A stretch of DNA of 64,000 bases from JABDIY01 sp963803845 (GCA_963803845.1 CAWDNZ010000005.1:744001-808000), one strand, 5' to 3'; numbered from the stretch's first letter, positions 1-8,198 are shown. Notes: a model not told the origin generated them from the letters alone. Numbers and translations are program-made.

Positions 1-836
1 CGGTTTCCCTGCCCCATGAGGTTGCCGCCGGCGTTCATACCGATCCGCTTGGTGATCGGCCCATTCACCACGATCACCGGGCCGCTGAAATATGTGGTGG
101 CGATCAGTCCGTGCATGTTGAACTGATCAGTGCAGGCCGCTTCGACCGCAGCCAAGACCACCGGCAGGTACTCGGGTTTGCAGCCGGCCATCACCGCATT
201 GATGGCCACCTGCTCCACCGTGACGTCCACGAGGTTGGGTGGGACCGTGGCCACGATTTCGCCGGGCTCGCGACCGGTACCGGTAAGCATTCGCAGGACC
301 CTGGCCTCGGTGGGTGGCACTACGGGGAGGCCGTCGGTCCAACCACGATCAAACGCCGCTTCGAATTCGTCCTCCATCGCCGCGAACTCGATCCGCCGTG
401 ACGTGAGCCGTGATCCGGTGAAGCGGACCTCCAATTCATCCACCAGGTTGGGATCTACCGAAAGGGACCCGCACCCGGGGCGCATCTCGGGCAGGTCGTT
501 CCCCAAGTCTTTTCGGCCGGTGTAGTCCTGCCAATCCGAGCGCAGCCAACCCACCGTTCGACGAACTTCCTTCCCGTCGGCCACTTCGATCAGTGTGGGC
601 ACCGTTTCAATATTGTTGTGCCAAGAAAACGTTAGGTCCGTGTCGTCCACCGGAGCAGCGTTGCCGAGATCCGGGAACGAAAGGTCGTCTTGCACGTAGA
701 CGGTGAACGCATCATTGTTGGCCACCAGATCTTTTAGCAATGGCGCCACCAGCGTGCAGGTTGCGCAGTCTCGCTTCACGACTGCCACCAGACCGTCGGG
801 CAGCTTCGCTTCCATTGGAGCGGTCGACGCATTCAT
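1..836 (-). CDS. Thioredoxin-fold protein with long C-terminal region (partial)
   Basis: At least 278 codons run leftward off the window edge without a stop, so the C-terminus is missing. Residues 1-110 look like a thioredoxin fold: a CATC redox motif at residues 24-27 and a VPT segment with the likely cis-proline at residue 80. The following region contains WTDGLPVVPPTEARV and PEYLPVVLAAVEA, a style I associate with UGSC-type proteins; that family link is inference. It is probably a cytosolic redox enzyme with an extra domain. ATG 836 is chosen because TACTCT ends 6 nt upstream. It is divergent from the MBL gene at 1005. Confidence 0.7.
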   Translation of the reverse strand, partial: MNASTAPMEAKLPDGLVAVVKRDCATCTLVAPLLKDLVANNDAFTVYVQDDLSFPDLGNAAPVDDTDLTFSWHNNIETVPTLIEVADGKEVRRTVGWLRSDWQDYTGRKDLGNDLPEMRPGCGSLSVDPNLVDELEVRFTGSRLTSRRIEFAAMEDEFEAAFDRGWTDGLPVVPPTEARVLRMLTGTGREPGEIVATVPPNLVDVTVEQVAINAVMAGCKPEYLPVVLAAVEAACTDQFNMHGLIATTYFSGPVIVVNGPITKRIGMNAGGNLMGQGN

Positions 837-842
837 ACACCG

Positions 843-848
843 AGAGTA
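843..848 (-). promoter_or_regulatory. -10 box of thioredoxin-fold gene
   Basis: TACTCT on the minus strand, 6 nt before ATG 836. The mRNA would start at or next to the start codon. Confidence 0.5.
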
Positions 849-954
849 CCCCTGCAAACAGAAACGGAGAGACGTAGGTCACAGCAACAGGCAAAATTAC
901 CGCCCGAGGTGAGATCTTCTTCACACAATCTGTCAATCAGTACCCCAAATGGCC

Positions 955-960
955 TATCTT
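955..960 (+). promoter_or_regulatory. Possible -10 box of MBL hydrolase gene
   Basis: TATCTT. A transcript would begin near 967, at the first base of the hairpin at 967-992. No convincing -35 hexamer is visible. Confidence 0.35.
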
Positions 961-966
961 TCGATT

Positions 967-992
967 TCAGAGCCACGCCGTCGCGGCTCTGA
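967..992 (+). other. Perfect 8-bp hairpin in 5' leader of MBL gene
   Basis: TCAGAGCC at 967-974 pairs exactly with GGCTCTGA at 985-992 around a 10-nt loop. The Shine-Dalgarno-like AGAGGG overlaps its 3' foot and GTG 1005 follows. It could protect the mRNA 5' end or limit translation; its role is inferred from position only. Confidence 0.5.
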
Positions 993-1004
993 GAGGGCTG
1001 CTAC

Positions 1005-1850
1005 GTGCTGAACATTTCGTTCTATGGAGTGAGGGGGTCAACACCCTGCTCCTGCGACGCCACTCGAGAGATCGGTGGTAATACGGCCTGTGTAGTTGTT
1101 GAATCAGATGGCGACTTGCCCATAGTTCTAGACATGGGCACCGGCCTTCGCTACTACGGCGAGGCGTTGGAAGCCGCCGGCACGCCGGCCTTTCAAGGAA
1201 CTGCGTTGGTCACTCACCTGCACTGGGATCACGTGCAAGGGATTCCTTTCTTCAAACCGCTTCTCCACCCAGATTCCAAACTCCGCTTCATCGGCCCACC
1301 CCAGACCGACAGTACGTTGGCCGAGGAGGTAGCCAAGTTCGTCACGCCGCCCCTCTTTCCTGTGCGTCTGAACGCCCTTCCTGGGACCGTAGATTTTGTT
1401 GAAACCGACGGGTCCACCGCAATTTCCGCCGGAAGCTGCACGATCACCACCGCGTCAGTGCCCCACTGCGGTGAGACCAACGGCTACCGCATTCAGAACT
1501 CGATCGGCTCGGTGGCTTACATCAGCGACCACCAGCAACCGGCCGACGGCTCCTTCGCAGTTGCGCCGGAAGTGATTGAGCTGTGCCGTGATGTGGACGT
1601 ACTGATCCACGACGCCCAATATTCCGCTGAAGAGTTCGAATCCCGGGCGGATTGGGGCCACTCCACACCCCAGTACGCACTTGAGGTGGCGAAAGCGGTA
1701 GGAGCAAAGCGCCTGGTGCTGTTCCACCACGACCCGTCCCACTCCGACGATTGGGTCCGGGCCGCCGAACGTACCATCGCGCAGGCCGGAGCCGCCGTAG
1801 GCATCAACGTCATCGCGGCCTACGAAGGATTGCAGCTCACCTCTGGCTGA
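1005..1850 (+). CDS. MBL-fold metallo-hydrolase
   Basis: Cytosolic metallo-beta-lactamase fold hydrolase, 281 aa. The metal motif HLHWDH lies at residues 71-76, with further likely ligands at His154, Asp175 and His241/His242. The opening segment FYGVRGSTPCS and the overall length resemble phosphodiesterase/PhnP-like and RNase Z-like members. The substrate cannot be read from sequence. The start is GTG 1005, preceded by AGAGGG; unlike many neighbours it has a leader, which contains a hairpin. The flavin reductase gene follows 14 nt after the stop but appears to have its own -10 box. Confidence 0.85.
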   Translation: MLNISFYGVRGSTPCSCDATREIGGNTACVVVESDGDLPIVLDMGTGLRYYGEALEAAGTPAFQGTALVTHLHWDHVQGIPFFKPLLHPDSKLRFIGPPQTDSTLAEEVAKFVTPPLFPVRLNALPGTVDFVETDGSTAISAGSCTITTASVPHCGETNGYRIQNSIGSVAYISDHQQPADGSFAVAPEVIELCRDVDVLIHDAQYSAEEFESRADWGHSTPQYALEVAKAVGAKRLVLFHHDPSHSDDWVRAAERTIAQAGAAVGINVIAAYEGLQLTSG

Positions 1851-1851
1851 C

Positions 1852-1857
1852 TACGCT
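1852..1857 (+). promoter_or_regulatory. -10 box of flavin reductase gene
   Basis: TACGCT, 7 nt before GTG 1865. It favours that start over the in-frame ATG at 1751, which lies inside the previous gene. Confidence 0.5.
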
Positions 1858-1864
1858 CACAGGC

Positions 1865-2386
1865 GTGAGCGATCTATCGAATCCTGAAGCGAATAACCAC
1901 CCACTCATCGACGGTGCTGAGTTCCGGCGGGTGATGGGCCACTTTCCCACGGGCGTAACGGTGGTGACGGCACAGGTCGACGGAGTCCCAGTGGGCGTTT
2001 CGATCGGCTCGTTCGCCTCGATATCCATGGACCCGCCGCTCGTGGGTTTCTTTCTCGGCACCACAACCAGCAGCGGCCAAGGGATTCGCGACGCCGGTTC
2101 GTTCTGCGTGAACATCTTGGCTCATGATCAACTCGACCTCTGCGGTGCCATGGCCTCGAAGGCTGACGACAAGTTCTCCGGCTGGCCGTGGACCCCTGCG
2201 GCCGGGACGGGCTCACCAATATTCTCCGGCATTCACGCTTTCATCGATTGTGAACTTCACGAAGTGGTTCAAGCCGGTGATCACGATCTGTTCATGGGTC
2301 GGATTCTGGCCATGGACACCGTTGACAGCACACCGCCGATGGTGTTCTACAAGGGCCAGTACGGCACTTTCGGAACTCCGGGCTAG
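1865..2386 (+). CDS. Flavin reductase family protein (FMN-binding split barrel)
   Basis: 173 aa. It has the hallmarks of flavin reductase-like FMN-binding proteins: FRRVMGHFPTGVTVVTA near the N-terminus, then SFASISMDPPLVGFFL and FCVNILA. These enzymes use NAD(P)H to reduce free or bound flavin for a partner monooxygenase. No obvious oxygenase partner is adjacent. Upstream in-frame codons to 1751 overlap the MBL gene and read as Arg-rich, non-domain sequence, so GTG 1865 is preferred. Confidence 0.87.
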   Translation: MSDLSNPEANNHPLIDGAEFRRVMGHFPTGVTVVTAQVDGVPVGVSIGSFASISMDPPLVGFFLGTTTSSGQGIRDAGSFCVNILAHDQLDLCGAMASKADDKFSGWPWTPAAGTGSPIFSGIHAFIDCELHEVVQAGDHDLFMGRILAMDTVDSTPPMVFYKGQYGTFGTPG

Positions 2387-2548
2387 GCCTGAGGAGCCCG
2401 CTATGGCCTGGGTGAATCCTCCCGATCGCTTTCAAGTTAGATGTGAAGATGGTGTGATGGGTATGTCGCCGTATGGTTCGGCGCTCTGTTCTGTGGCCTC
2501 TTCGCCATCTGTTTTGTCTGTCTATTGTCGTCTTGAGTGTGATATGTA

Positions 2549-3478
2549 ATGCCTGCTGCCCCTTCCACGATTCCCTTGCCAACCGCTGGTTTCTCCGGAT
2601 TTCGGGTTTCGCCATTCTGGGGTTTGGCCACCGTCGCCGCCTTGCTGGCACTGGGGATCTGGGCGCCGAGTGGGCTCTGGTTGCTGGCTTTCCTGGCCGT
2701 GATCATCGTGGTTCACGAAGGCGGCCATTGGTACTTTGCCCGCCGTGCCGGCATGCGTCCCACCGAGTTCTACTGGGGCTTCGGGCCTGAAATCATCGGG
2801 GTCGACTACGGCGGTTGTCGGTATGGGCTCAAGACCGTCTTCCTCGGCGGCTATGTGAAGCTGTGGGGGATGACCCCAACGTCAGATCTCCCTGACGGTT
2901 TGACTGAAGACGACCTCTACCGGTCGGCGTCTCACGGTGGACGCCTGGCCACCATTCTCGCCGGTCCCTTCACCAATATCGCAACCGCGATTATCGCATT
3001 TACCGTCGCCAACTACATGGAGAGTGGGGATCTGGTCTGGACCAGCGGCCTAGCAGACACTTGGTCCGTGATCGTGGGGACTTCACAAGCTTTGTGGACA
3101 TGGGTGACCAGCATCGGTACGTACATCGGGGCCGTATTCGACGCCAGTGGAGAGACCCAGGTACCGGTCCGATTCTTGTCGCCGGTAGCCCAGGCGGAGC
3201 TGTCGGGGTGGGCCGTCTCGCAAGGAGCGGTGACGATCCTGCGCTGGTTTGCCATCCTCAGTACCGCGGTTGGCGTGGTGAACCTCCTGCCCCTGCCACC
3301 GCTCGATGGCTCCCACGCCGCCGTGACCATCGCTGAGAAGATTCGCCAGGTCCTCCAGCGCAACACCAACGTCACCGTGAATGTGGCCCATCTGGAGCCG
3401 CTCGCTTACGTGACGCTGGCCGGATTGGTCATCCTCACCATCGGGGCGCTCGTGCTGGACATTCGCCTCGGGGTCTGA
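2549..3478 (+). CDS. Site-2 protease family intramembrane zinc metalloprotease (M50)
   Basis: 309 aa, strongly hydrophobic, with 4-5 likely membrane segments. The zinc motif HEGGH lies at residues 56-60 inside the second hydrophobic stretch, and the partner motif NLLPLPPLDG at 245-254 supplies the distal aspartate. This is the RseP/SpoIVFB (M50) arrangement. Such proteases cut membrane-bound regulators within the bilayer. I see no clear PDZ domain, and 309 aa fits a PDZ-less member. No anti-sigma factor gene is next to it, so its substrate is unknown. The 162 nt before it hold nothing I can recognise. Confidence 0.85.
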   Translation: MPAAPSTIPLPTAGFSGFRVSPFWGLATVAALLALGIWAPSGLWLLAFLAVIIVVHEGGHWYFARRAGMRPTEFYWGFGPEIIGVDYGGCRYGLKTVFLGGYVKLWGMTPTSDLPDGLTEDDLYRSASHGGRLATILAGPFTNIATAIIAFTVANYMESGDLVWTSGLADTWSVIVGTSQALWTWVTSIGTYIGAVFDASGETQVPVRFLSPVAQAELSGWAVSQGAVTILRWFAILSTAVGVVNLLPLPPLDGSHAAVTIAEKIRQVLQRNTNVTVNVAHLEPLAYVTLAGLVILTIGALVLDIRLGV

Positions 3479-3517
3479 CCCTTCCCGGGAAGCCTGCGGC
3501 GCGATTCTGCTGGCTGC

Positions 3518-3600
3518 ATGATTGTTGTCCCTCCGGGGGCCGTTCCGCCGGCCACGGAGGCCTCGCCTTCGGCGCTGCAGCAGATGTTCGGTAACTTGGG
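3518..3600. repeat. Dispersed repeat A, copy 1
   Basis: About 50 bp of core within the spacer between the protease and carbonic anhydrase genes. Its reverse complement matches 39228-39276 almost base for base and matches 12707-12755 closely. CCTCCG and CGGAGG arms flank inner GGCCG/CGGC arms, so either strand can fold into a hairpin. The rest of the 3479-3652 spacer shows nothing else. Confidence 0.7.
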
Positions 3601-3652
3601 CCGCGACTGCTCAACGGGTGTCGCTTCGCAAAATGGTGGGTCTGCTGGCGGA

Positions 3653-4171
3653 TTAGTCCAGGCGGCGGAGGTCGCGCTTGTACATTTCGATCCGCTGAAC
3701 GTAGGCATCGGCGCTCATCCGGATCAGGTCGGCGTTGGCGGCGTCGGGCCGGATCTTCGCGGGCACGCCCAGCGCCAGTGCGCCGCTTGGGATCTCCATG
3801 TCGTTCGTAACAACCGCATTGGCCCCAATCAGTGACCAGGAGCGGGCGATCACCCGGTGAAGGACGATCGAACCGTTGCCTACTAGGACGTTGTCTTCGA
3901 TCGTGCAGCCTTCGAGGTGCACAATGTGGCCGATAGTGCAGTTGTTGCCCACGGTGGTGGGGTGCTCGGCCACGGTGTGGAGCACGCTGCCGTCCTGGAC
4001 CGAGGTCCGCGACCCGATGTAGATAGGACCATCATCGGCCCGAAGTACCGCTTGGGGCCAGACGGAGGATTGAGGCCCGATGTGGACGTCGCCGATGATG
4101 GTGGCGTCGGGATGAACGAAAGCGTCGGGAGAGATGGTGGGTTGGACCGAACCCAGTGCGTAAATACCCAT
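3653..4171 (-). CDS. Gamma-carbonic anhydrase family protein (left-handed beta-helix)
   Basis: 172 aa with the hexapeptide-repeat pattern of the gamma-CA/YrdA family: LRADDGPIYIG, SVQDGSVLH, TIGHIVHLEG and LVGNGSIVLH carry the Asp/Gln pair and the likely zinc histidines. Trimeric CO2 hydration is the family activity, but many bacterial members have no proven one. It stands alone and reads away from sufB. TAGGCT 6 nt before the ATG supports the start. Confidence 0.88.
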   Translation of the reverse strand: MGIYALGSVQPTISPDAFVHPDATIIGDVHIGPQSSVWPQAVLRADDGPIYIGSRTSVQDGSVLHTVAEHPTTVGNNCTIGHIVHLEGCTIEDNVLVGNGSIVLHRVIARSWSLIGANAVVTNDMEIPSGALALGVPAKIRPDAANADLIRMSADAYVQRIEMYKRDLRRLD

Positions 4172-4177
4172 TCTCCC

Positions 4178-4183
4178 AGCCTA
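4178..4183 (-). promoter_or_regulatory. -10 box of gamma-carbonic anhydrase gene
   Basis: TAGGCT on the minus strand, 6 nt before ATG 4171. Confidence 0.5.
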
Positions 4184-4297
4184 CGCTCCGGTAGTTGCGC
4201 TGATCACTCCCTGGAGCCTCGCCGTGGAGCGCATCGAGACGAATCGTCTCATTCCCAATCGTGACACCTGACTTCCCCATCGGGTCCGAATAATTGT

Positions 4298-4303
4298 TAC
4301 AAT
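4298..4303 (+). promoter_or_regulatory. Possible -10 box of sufB
   Basis: TACAAT, 45 nt before ATG 4349. AGGAG at 4334-4338 is a good Shine-Dalgarno, so sufB seems to have a real leader. No SufR-type operator is recognised. Confidence 0.4.
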
Positions 4304-4348
4304 CTGCGTAGGAGAAATCCCACGATCCCCACCAGGAGTTGGAATCAC

Positions 4349-5752
4349 ATGACTGTCACCGGTGAAAACCTCGACCTCGGCAAGTACAAGCTTGGCTGGT
4401 CCGATGAAGAGGACTATGTCTTCAAGCCCAAGAAGGGCCTGAACGCCGACATCGTGAATGAGATGTCGTGGATGAAGGGCGAGCCCGACTGGATGCTGAA
4501 GAAGCGCATGAAGGCGCTGCGGCATTTCGAGAAGCGACCCATGCCCAACTGGGGTGGCGACATGTCGGAGATCTACTTCGACGACATTTTCTACTACATC
4601 AAGCCAACGTCCGGTCAGGTGGACAACTGGGACGACCTTCCCGACGCAATTAAAGACACGTACGAGAAGTTGGGAATTCCCGAGGCCGAGCGCAAGTACC
4701 TCGCCGGTGTCACCGCCCAGTACGAGAGCGAAGTGGTCTTCCACCGCAACCGTGAGGACCTCGAAGCCCAAGGCGTGATCTTCTGCGACATGGACACCGC
4801 CCTCCGGGAGCATCCCGAGTTGGTGAAGGAATACTTCGGCAAACTGATTCCGGCCAACGACAACAAGTTCTCCTCGCTCAACACTGCGGTATGGAGTGGC
4901 GGCTCGTTCATCTACGTGCCTCCGGGCGTGGAAGTGGACATGCCGCTGCAGGCCTACTTCCGGATCAACGCCGAGAACATGGGCCAGTTCGAACGCACCC
5001 TCATCATCGCCGACAAGGGATCAAGAGTTCATTACATCGAGGGTTGCTCCGCCCCGGTGTACACCAGCGATTCGCTTCACTCCGCAGTGGTGGAAATCAT
5101 TGTGAAAGAGCAGGCCCACGTCACCTACACCACCATTCAGAACTGGTCCAACAACGTCTTCAATCTGGTCACCAAGCGGGCCATGGTGGAAGCAGAAGGC
5201 CACATGGAGTGGATCGATGGAAACATTGGTTCCCGCCTCACCCAGAAATATCCCGCCGTCTGGCTGGTAGGACCAAAGGCCACCGGTGAAGTGCTCAGCG
5301 TTGCCTATGCCGGCGCCGGGCAGCACCAAGACACCGGCGCCAAGATGGTTCACGCCGCTCCCGAGACCACGAGCAAGATCGTGTCGAAGTCGATCAGCAA
5401 AGATGGCGGGCGCAGCAGCTATCGAGGTCTGGTTCGGGTGGAGGACCACGCGTATGGCTGCAAGAGTCATGTGCAGTGCGACGCTCTCATCCTCGACGAC
5501 CATTCCATTTCCGATACGTATCCGTACATGGAGATTGGGAGTCGTGACGCCCAGATCGGCCACGAGGCCACCGTCTCCAAGGTGGCCGACGAGCAGCTTT
5601 TCTATCTGATGAGCCGGGGTCTCTCGGAGGAACAGGCCATCGGAATGGTGGTGAACGGGTTCATCGAGCCTGTCACCCGCACCCTCCCGATGGAATACGC
5701 CGTGGAGTGGAGCCGTCTGATCGAGCTGCAGATGGAAGGCTCAGTCGGCTAA
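4349..5752 (+). CDS. sufB: Fe-S cluster assembly scaffold SufB
   Basis: 467 aa, full length for SufB, the main scaffold of the SufBC2D complex that builds Fe-S clusters in the cytosol. Diagnostic stretches include YFDDIFYYIKPT near residue 75, YVPPGVEVDMPLQAYFRIN near 190, and the C-terminal ALILDDHSISDTYPYMEIG. Near the end, EEQAIGMVVNGFIEP marks the SufB/SufD superfamily. Unusually, its partners sufD and sufC lie 4.5 kb further on, after five unrelated-looking genes. Confidence 0.97.
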   Translation: MTVTGENLDLGKYKLGWSDEEDYVFKPKKGLNADIVNEMSWMKGEPDWMLKKRMKALRHFEKRPMPNWGGDMSEIYFDDIFYYIKPTSGQVDNWDDLPDAIKDTYEKLGIPEAERKYLAGVTAQYESEVVFHRNREDLEAQGVIFCDMDTALREHPELVKEYFGKLIPANDNKFSSLNTAVWSGGSFIYVPPGVEVDMPLQAYFRINAENMGQFERTLIIADKGSRVHYIEGCSAPVYTSDSLHSAVVEIIVKEQAHVTYTTIQNWSNNVFNLVTKRAMVEAEGHMEWIDGNIGSRLTQKYPAVWLVGPKATGEVLSVAYAGAGQHQDTGAKMVHAAPETTSKIVSKSISKDGGRSSYRGLVRVEDHAYGCKSHVQCDALILDDHSISDTYPYMEIGSRDAQIGHEATVSKVADEQLFYLMSRGLSEEQAIGMVVNGFIEPVTRTLPMEYAVEWSRLIELQMEGSVG

Positions 5753-5781
5753 ACGGTGGGACGAGGTGGTCCGAGCGCGCG

Positions 5782-6162
5782 TCAGCCGAACTTTCTGAAA
5801 GGCCACCAACGGCCGGCGCGTTTCTTCTGACGGGCCCGGGCTTCGGCTTCGCGCTTGGCTCGCTCAACATCCACCTCGGCTCGAATCTCGGGGCCGGCAG
5901 TGTTGATGATGTTCTCGGCGGCGTCGAGTAGATCTGCGATCGAGTCGTCGTCGGCCACGCTGGCGGGAGCTACCGGGGTGGAGGGGGTGATGAGCGACCC
6001 GTGGTTCCAGGCGACATCGGCCATGCGCCGCTCGAATTTGGGGCAGTCCACCGGACATTCCCACGGCGCTTTGGGAGCGAGGTCTAGCGCACACTTCCGC
6101 ACGGTGTCACCCGTGGGATAGGTGCGGGATTGAAAATGCTTACAGTCACTTCGCATCGGCAC
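5782..6162 (-). CDS. Conserved Cys-rich small protein, possible metal or Fe-S binder
   Basis: 126 aa from GTG 6162. The N-terminal half has a four-cysteine pattern with an adjacent histidine (DCKHF, KCALD, WECPVDCPKF) that could hold a metal or a cluster. The C-terminal third is a charged, Arg/Lys-rich helix ending in WWPFRKFG. I recognise the protein as an actinobacterial conserved hypothetical but know no function. CACAAT 6 nt before GTG 6162 decides this start against TTG 6183. It is convergent with sufB and divergent from deoD; a role near Fe-S assembly is a guess from position. Confidence 0.7.
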   Translation of the reverse strand: MPMRSDCKHFQSRTYPTGDTVRKCALDLAPKAPWECPVDCPKFERRMADVAWNHGSLITPSTPVAPASVADDDSIADLLDAAENIINTAGPEIRAEVDVERAKREAEARARQKKRAGRWWPFRKFG

Positions 6163-6168
6163 ATCTCT

Positions 6169-6174
6169 ATTGTG
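6169..6174 (-). promoter_or_regulatory. Likely -10 box of Cys-rich protein gene
   Basis: CACAAT (one mismatch to TAnnnT) on the minus strand, 6 nt before GTG 6162. Confidence 0.35.
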
Positions 6175-6205
6175 GCCTACCAACGGGGTTTTGCCGCCTC
6201 AGCGC

Positions 6206-6211
6206 TATTCT
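6206..6211 (+). promoter_or_regulatory. -10 box of deoD
   Basis: TATTCT, 6 nt before ATG 6218. It rules out the upstream in-frame ATG at 6170. Confidence 0.5.
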
Positions 6212-6217
6212 CGGACA

Positions 6218-6931
6218 ATGGTGACACCTCACATAGCAGCCGCTCCCGGTGACTTCGCAAAGACCGTGCTCATGCCCGGTGATCCACTACGGGCGAAGAT
6301 GATCGCTGAGCGCTATTTCGAAGACGCCCGTCAGGTCACCGATGTACGTAACATGCTGGGCTTCACGGGCACCTACAACGGCAACCCGGTCAGCGCGATG
6401 GGTTCGGGAATGGGCGTTCCCTCAGTCCAGATTTACGCTTCTGAGCTCTTCGATTCCTACGGCGTTGAGCGCATCATTCGTGTGGGCTCGTGTGGCGCCA
6501 TTCAACCAGATCTACCGATCCGGTCGCTGATCATCGCCAACGGTGCCGGCACCGATTCCAATGTCAATCGGGTTCGGGCCAGCGGACACGATTATGGCGC
6601 TACCGCCGACTTCGCACTCTTGCGAGCCGCCGTGGAGGCCGCTGAAGCTGCCTCGATCAAGGCGGTCGTAGGGCGCATCTTCACCAGCGACTACTTCTAC
6701 CACCCCAACAGCGACGAGAACGAGAAACTTGCTCGAGCTGGGTTCTTGGCGGTGGAGATGGAAGCGGCGGCACTCTATGGCGTTGCCATCGAACGGAAAA
6801 AGGCTGCCCTGACGTTGGTGACCGTGAGCGATCAACTCGTCACCGGCGAGGCCATGACGGCGCAGGAACGTCAGGACACGCTCGATCAGATGATCAGGGT
6901 TGCCTTGGACGCCGCAGCCACGTTCGAGTAG
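6218..6931 (+). CDS. deoD: Purine-nucleoside phosphorylase, DeoD type
   Basis: 237 aa, the usual length of the hexameric bacterial enzyme, which splits purine (deoxy)nucleosides with phosphate in nucleoside salvage. Visible are the phosphate loop MPGDPLRAKMIAE, MGSGMGVPS, the ribose-binding VEMEAAALY and SDQLVTGE with the catalytic Asp. The translation aligns from MVTPHIAAAPGDFA, as in DeoD. The 55 nt to the divergent Cys-rich gene must hold both promoters. Confidence 0.95.
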   Translation: MVTPHIAAAPGDFAKTVLMPGDPLRAKMIAERYFEDARQVTDVRNMLGFTGTYNGNPVSAMGSGMGVPSVQIYASELFDSYGVERIIRVGSCGAIQPDLPIRSLIIANGAGTDSNVNRVRASGHDYGATADFALLRAAVEAAEAASIKAVVGRIFTSDYFYHPNSDENEKLARAGFLAVEMEAAALYGVAIERKKAALTLVTVSDQLVTGEAMTAQERQDTLDQMIRVALDAAATFE

Positions 6932-6942
6932 CGAAACGACGC

Positions 6943-7177
6943 GTGTTCTACAGTCGATCGTTGCCGTTGGACGGGCGTGACTGACTGCAGGTGTTGGGGA
7001 GTGTGTTCAGCAGTCGATCGTTGCCGTTGGACGGGCGTGACTGACTGCAGGTGTTGGGAGAGTGTGTTCAGCAGTCGATCGTTGCCGTTGGACGGGCGTA
7101 ACTGACTGCAGGTGTTGGGGAGTGTGTTCAGCAGTCGATCGTTGCCGTTGGACGGGCGTGACTGACTGCAGGTGTTA
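6943..7177. repeat. Tandem repeat, four copies of 60-61 bp
   Basis: Units begin at 6943, 7003, 7064 and 7124 with GTGTTC and end with GCAGGTGTT; only a few bases differ between copies. Each unit carries GCAGTC and GACTGC arms that can pair across about 28 nt. The array fills the gap between the convergent deoD and MBL genes, and its last bases are the MBL stop codon (TTA at 7175-7177). No spacer diversity is present, so it is not CRISPR. Confidence 0.9.
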
Positions 7178-8050
7178 GAGCCGGGAGGCCAGATCTCGTA
7201 CGGCGGCGTCGGCACCACCGATCACCGGTTCGCCGTGGCCGAAGTAGACGGTGTCGAAGGTGAAGTCGGCCATCCGCAGTATGGACTGGCCGGCCTCTGG
7301 CATGTCTGGGGTGTATTGCGGATTTGCTCCCGAGACCCCTCCGTCGGTCCCGTTCATCGAATCGCCGGCCACTAACACGCTGGTGAGTTCGTCCCACAGG
7401 CTGATGTGGCCTCGGGTGTGCCCGGGGGTGTGAATCACCTGGAGACCAAAGATGTCGGCCCCATCGGATACAGGGGTGAGGTCGGCCCCGTTGATGCTGC
7501 CCACGTCGAGCTCGCCGGCATACGCCTCAGCATTCTGAGCGGCCGCCAGAACTGCTCCGATGCTGCCGACATGATCACCATGGAAATGGGTGAGGATCAC
7601 GTGCTTCACGTCGGAATAGTTCAACCCGAGATCGACCACCGTCTGGCCGATCGCTTCGGCTGACCCGGGGTTGCCCGTATCAACGATGGCAGCCTCATTG
7701 CCTCGGGCCAGCACGTAGGCAGACACGTTTCCGAGGTTTGCCCGGGCCCAGGTTCCTTCGGGCGAAGCCGGGGCGGCGGTGCCTTCCAACAACGTGGTGG
7801 ACGAAATATCACCACTTGTGCCGGGCTGGTCTGGAGCGCCCGTCGTTGGCAGCGACGCCCCGGCCGGCTGGCCGGTGGAGCCCCCACATGCCGCTGCAAC
7901 CGGGCCGAGAAGTGCCAATGCCGTGACTCCCCGCCCGAACTGGCCAAGAAACGCTCGCCGATGGAGCTGCTGCGGCCGGGCCCGAGGTGGTCGTCCGACC
8001 GGCAGGATCTGTAGGTGGCTATGGCCGGAGTTGTCGTGGGTGCCGCACAT
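7175..8050 (-). CDS. Exported MBL-fold hydrolase with Tat-like signal and lipobox
   Basis: 291 aa. The N-terminus has twin arginines (HRRAFLGQF, residues 30-38), a hydrophobic stretch and VAAACGG with the likely lipidated Cys55. A Pro/Ser/Gly-rich linker leads to the beta-lactamase-fold domain, with metal motif HFHGDH at 155-160 and HTPGHTRGHISLW further on, as in glyoxalase II-like enzymes. It probably acts outside the membrane; the substrate is unknown. ATG 8050 is favoured by TATCGT 5 nt upstream over the ATG at 8155. Confidence 0.82.
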   Translation of the reverse strand: MCGTHDNSGHSHLQILPVGRPPRARPQQLHRRAFLGQFGRGVTALALLGPVAAACGGSTGQPAGASLPTTGAPDQPGTSGDISSTTLLEGTAAPASPEGTWARANLGNVSAYVLARGNEAAIVDTGNPGSAEAIGQTVVDLGLNYSDVKHVILTHFHGDHVGSIGAVLAAAQNAEAYAGELDVGSINGADLTPVSDGADIFGLQVIHTPGHTRGHISLWDELTSVLVAGDSMNGTDGGVSGANPQYTPDMPEAGQSILRMADFTFDTVYFGHGEPVIGGADAAVRDLASRL

Positions 8051-8055
8051 ACCCA

Positions 8056-8061
8056 ACGATA
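8056..8061 (-). promoter_or_regulatory. -10 box of exported MBL gene
   Basis: TATCGT on the minus strand, 5 nt before ATG 8050. Confidence 0.45.
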
Positions 8062-8198
8062 ACCGGAGAGCGAGCGTCGGAAATTTCACTTGCGAACATT
8101 CGCTGAACTGTCCTGAACTACCTGCAGTCAGCGGCGCCCGTCTGCCGGCAAACAATGACTGCGGAACGCTCGGATCGGGGCGAGGCGCAGTGGACAGG

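Noticed and set aside
6943..7177. CRISPR array
   Set aside because: Units are contiguous near-identical copies without variable spacers, and no cas genes are present.
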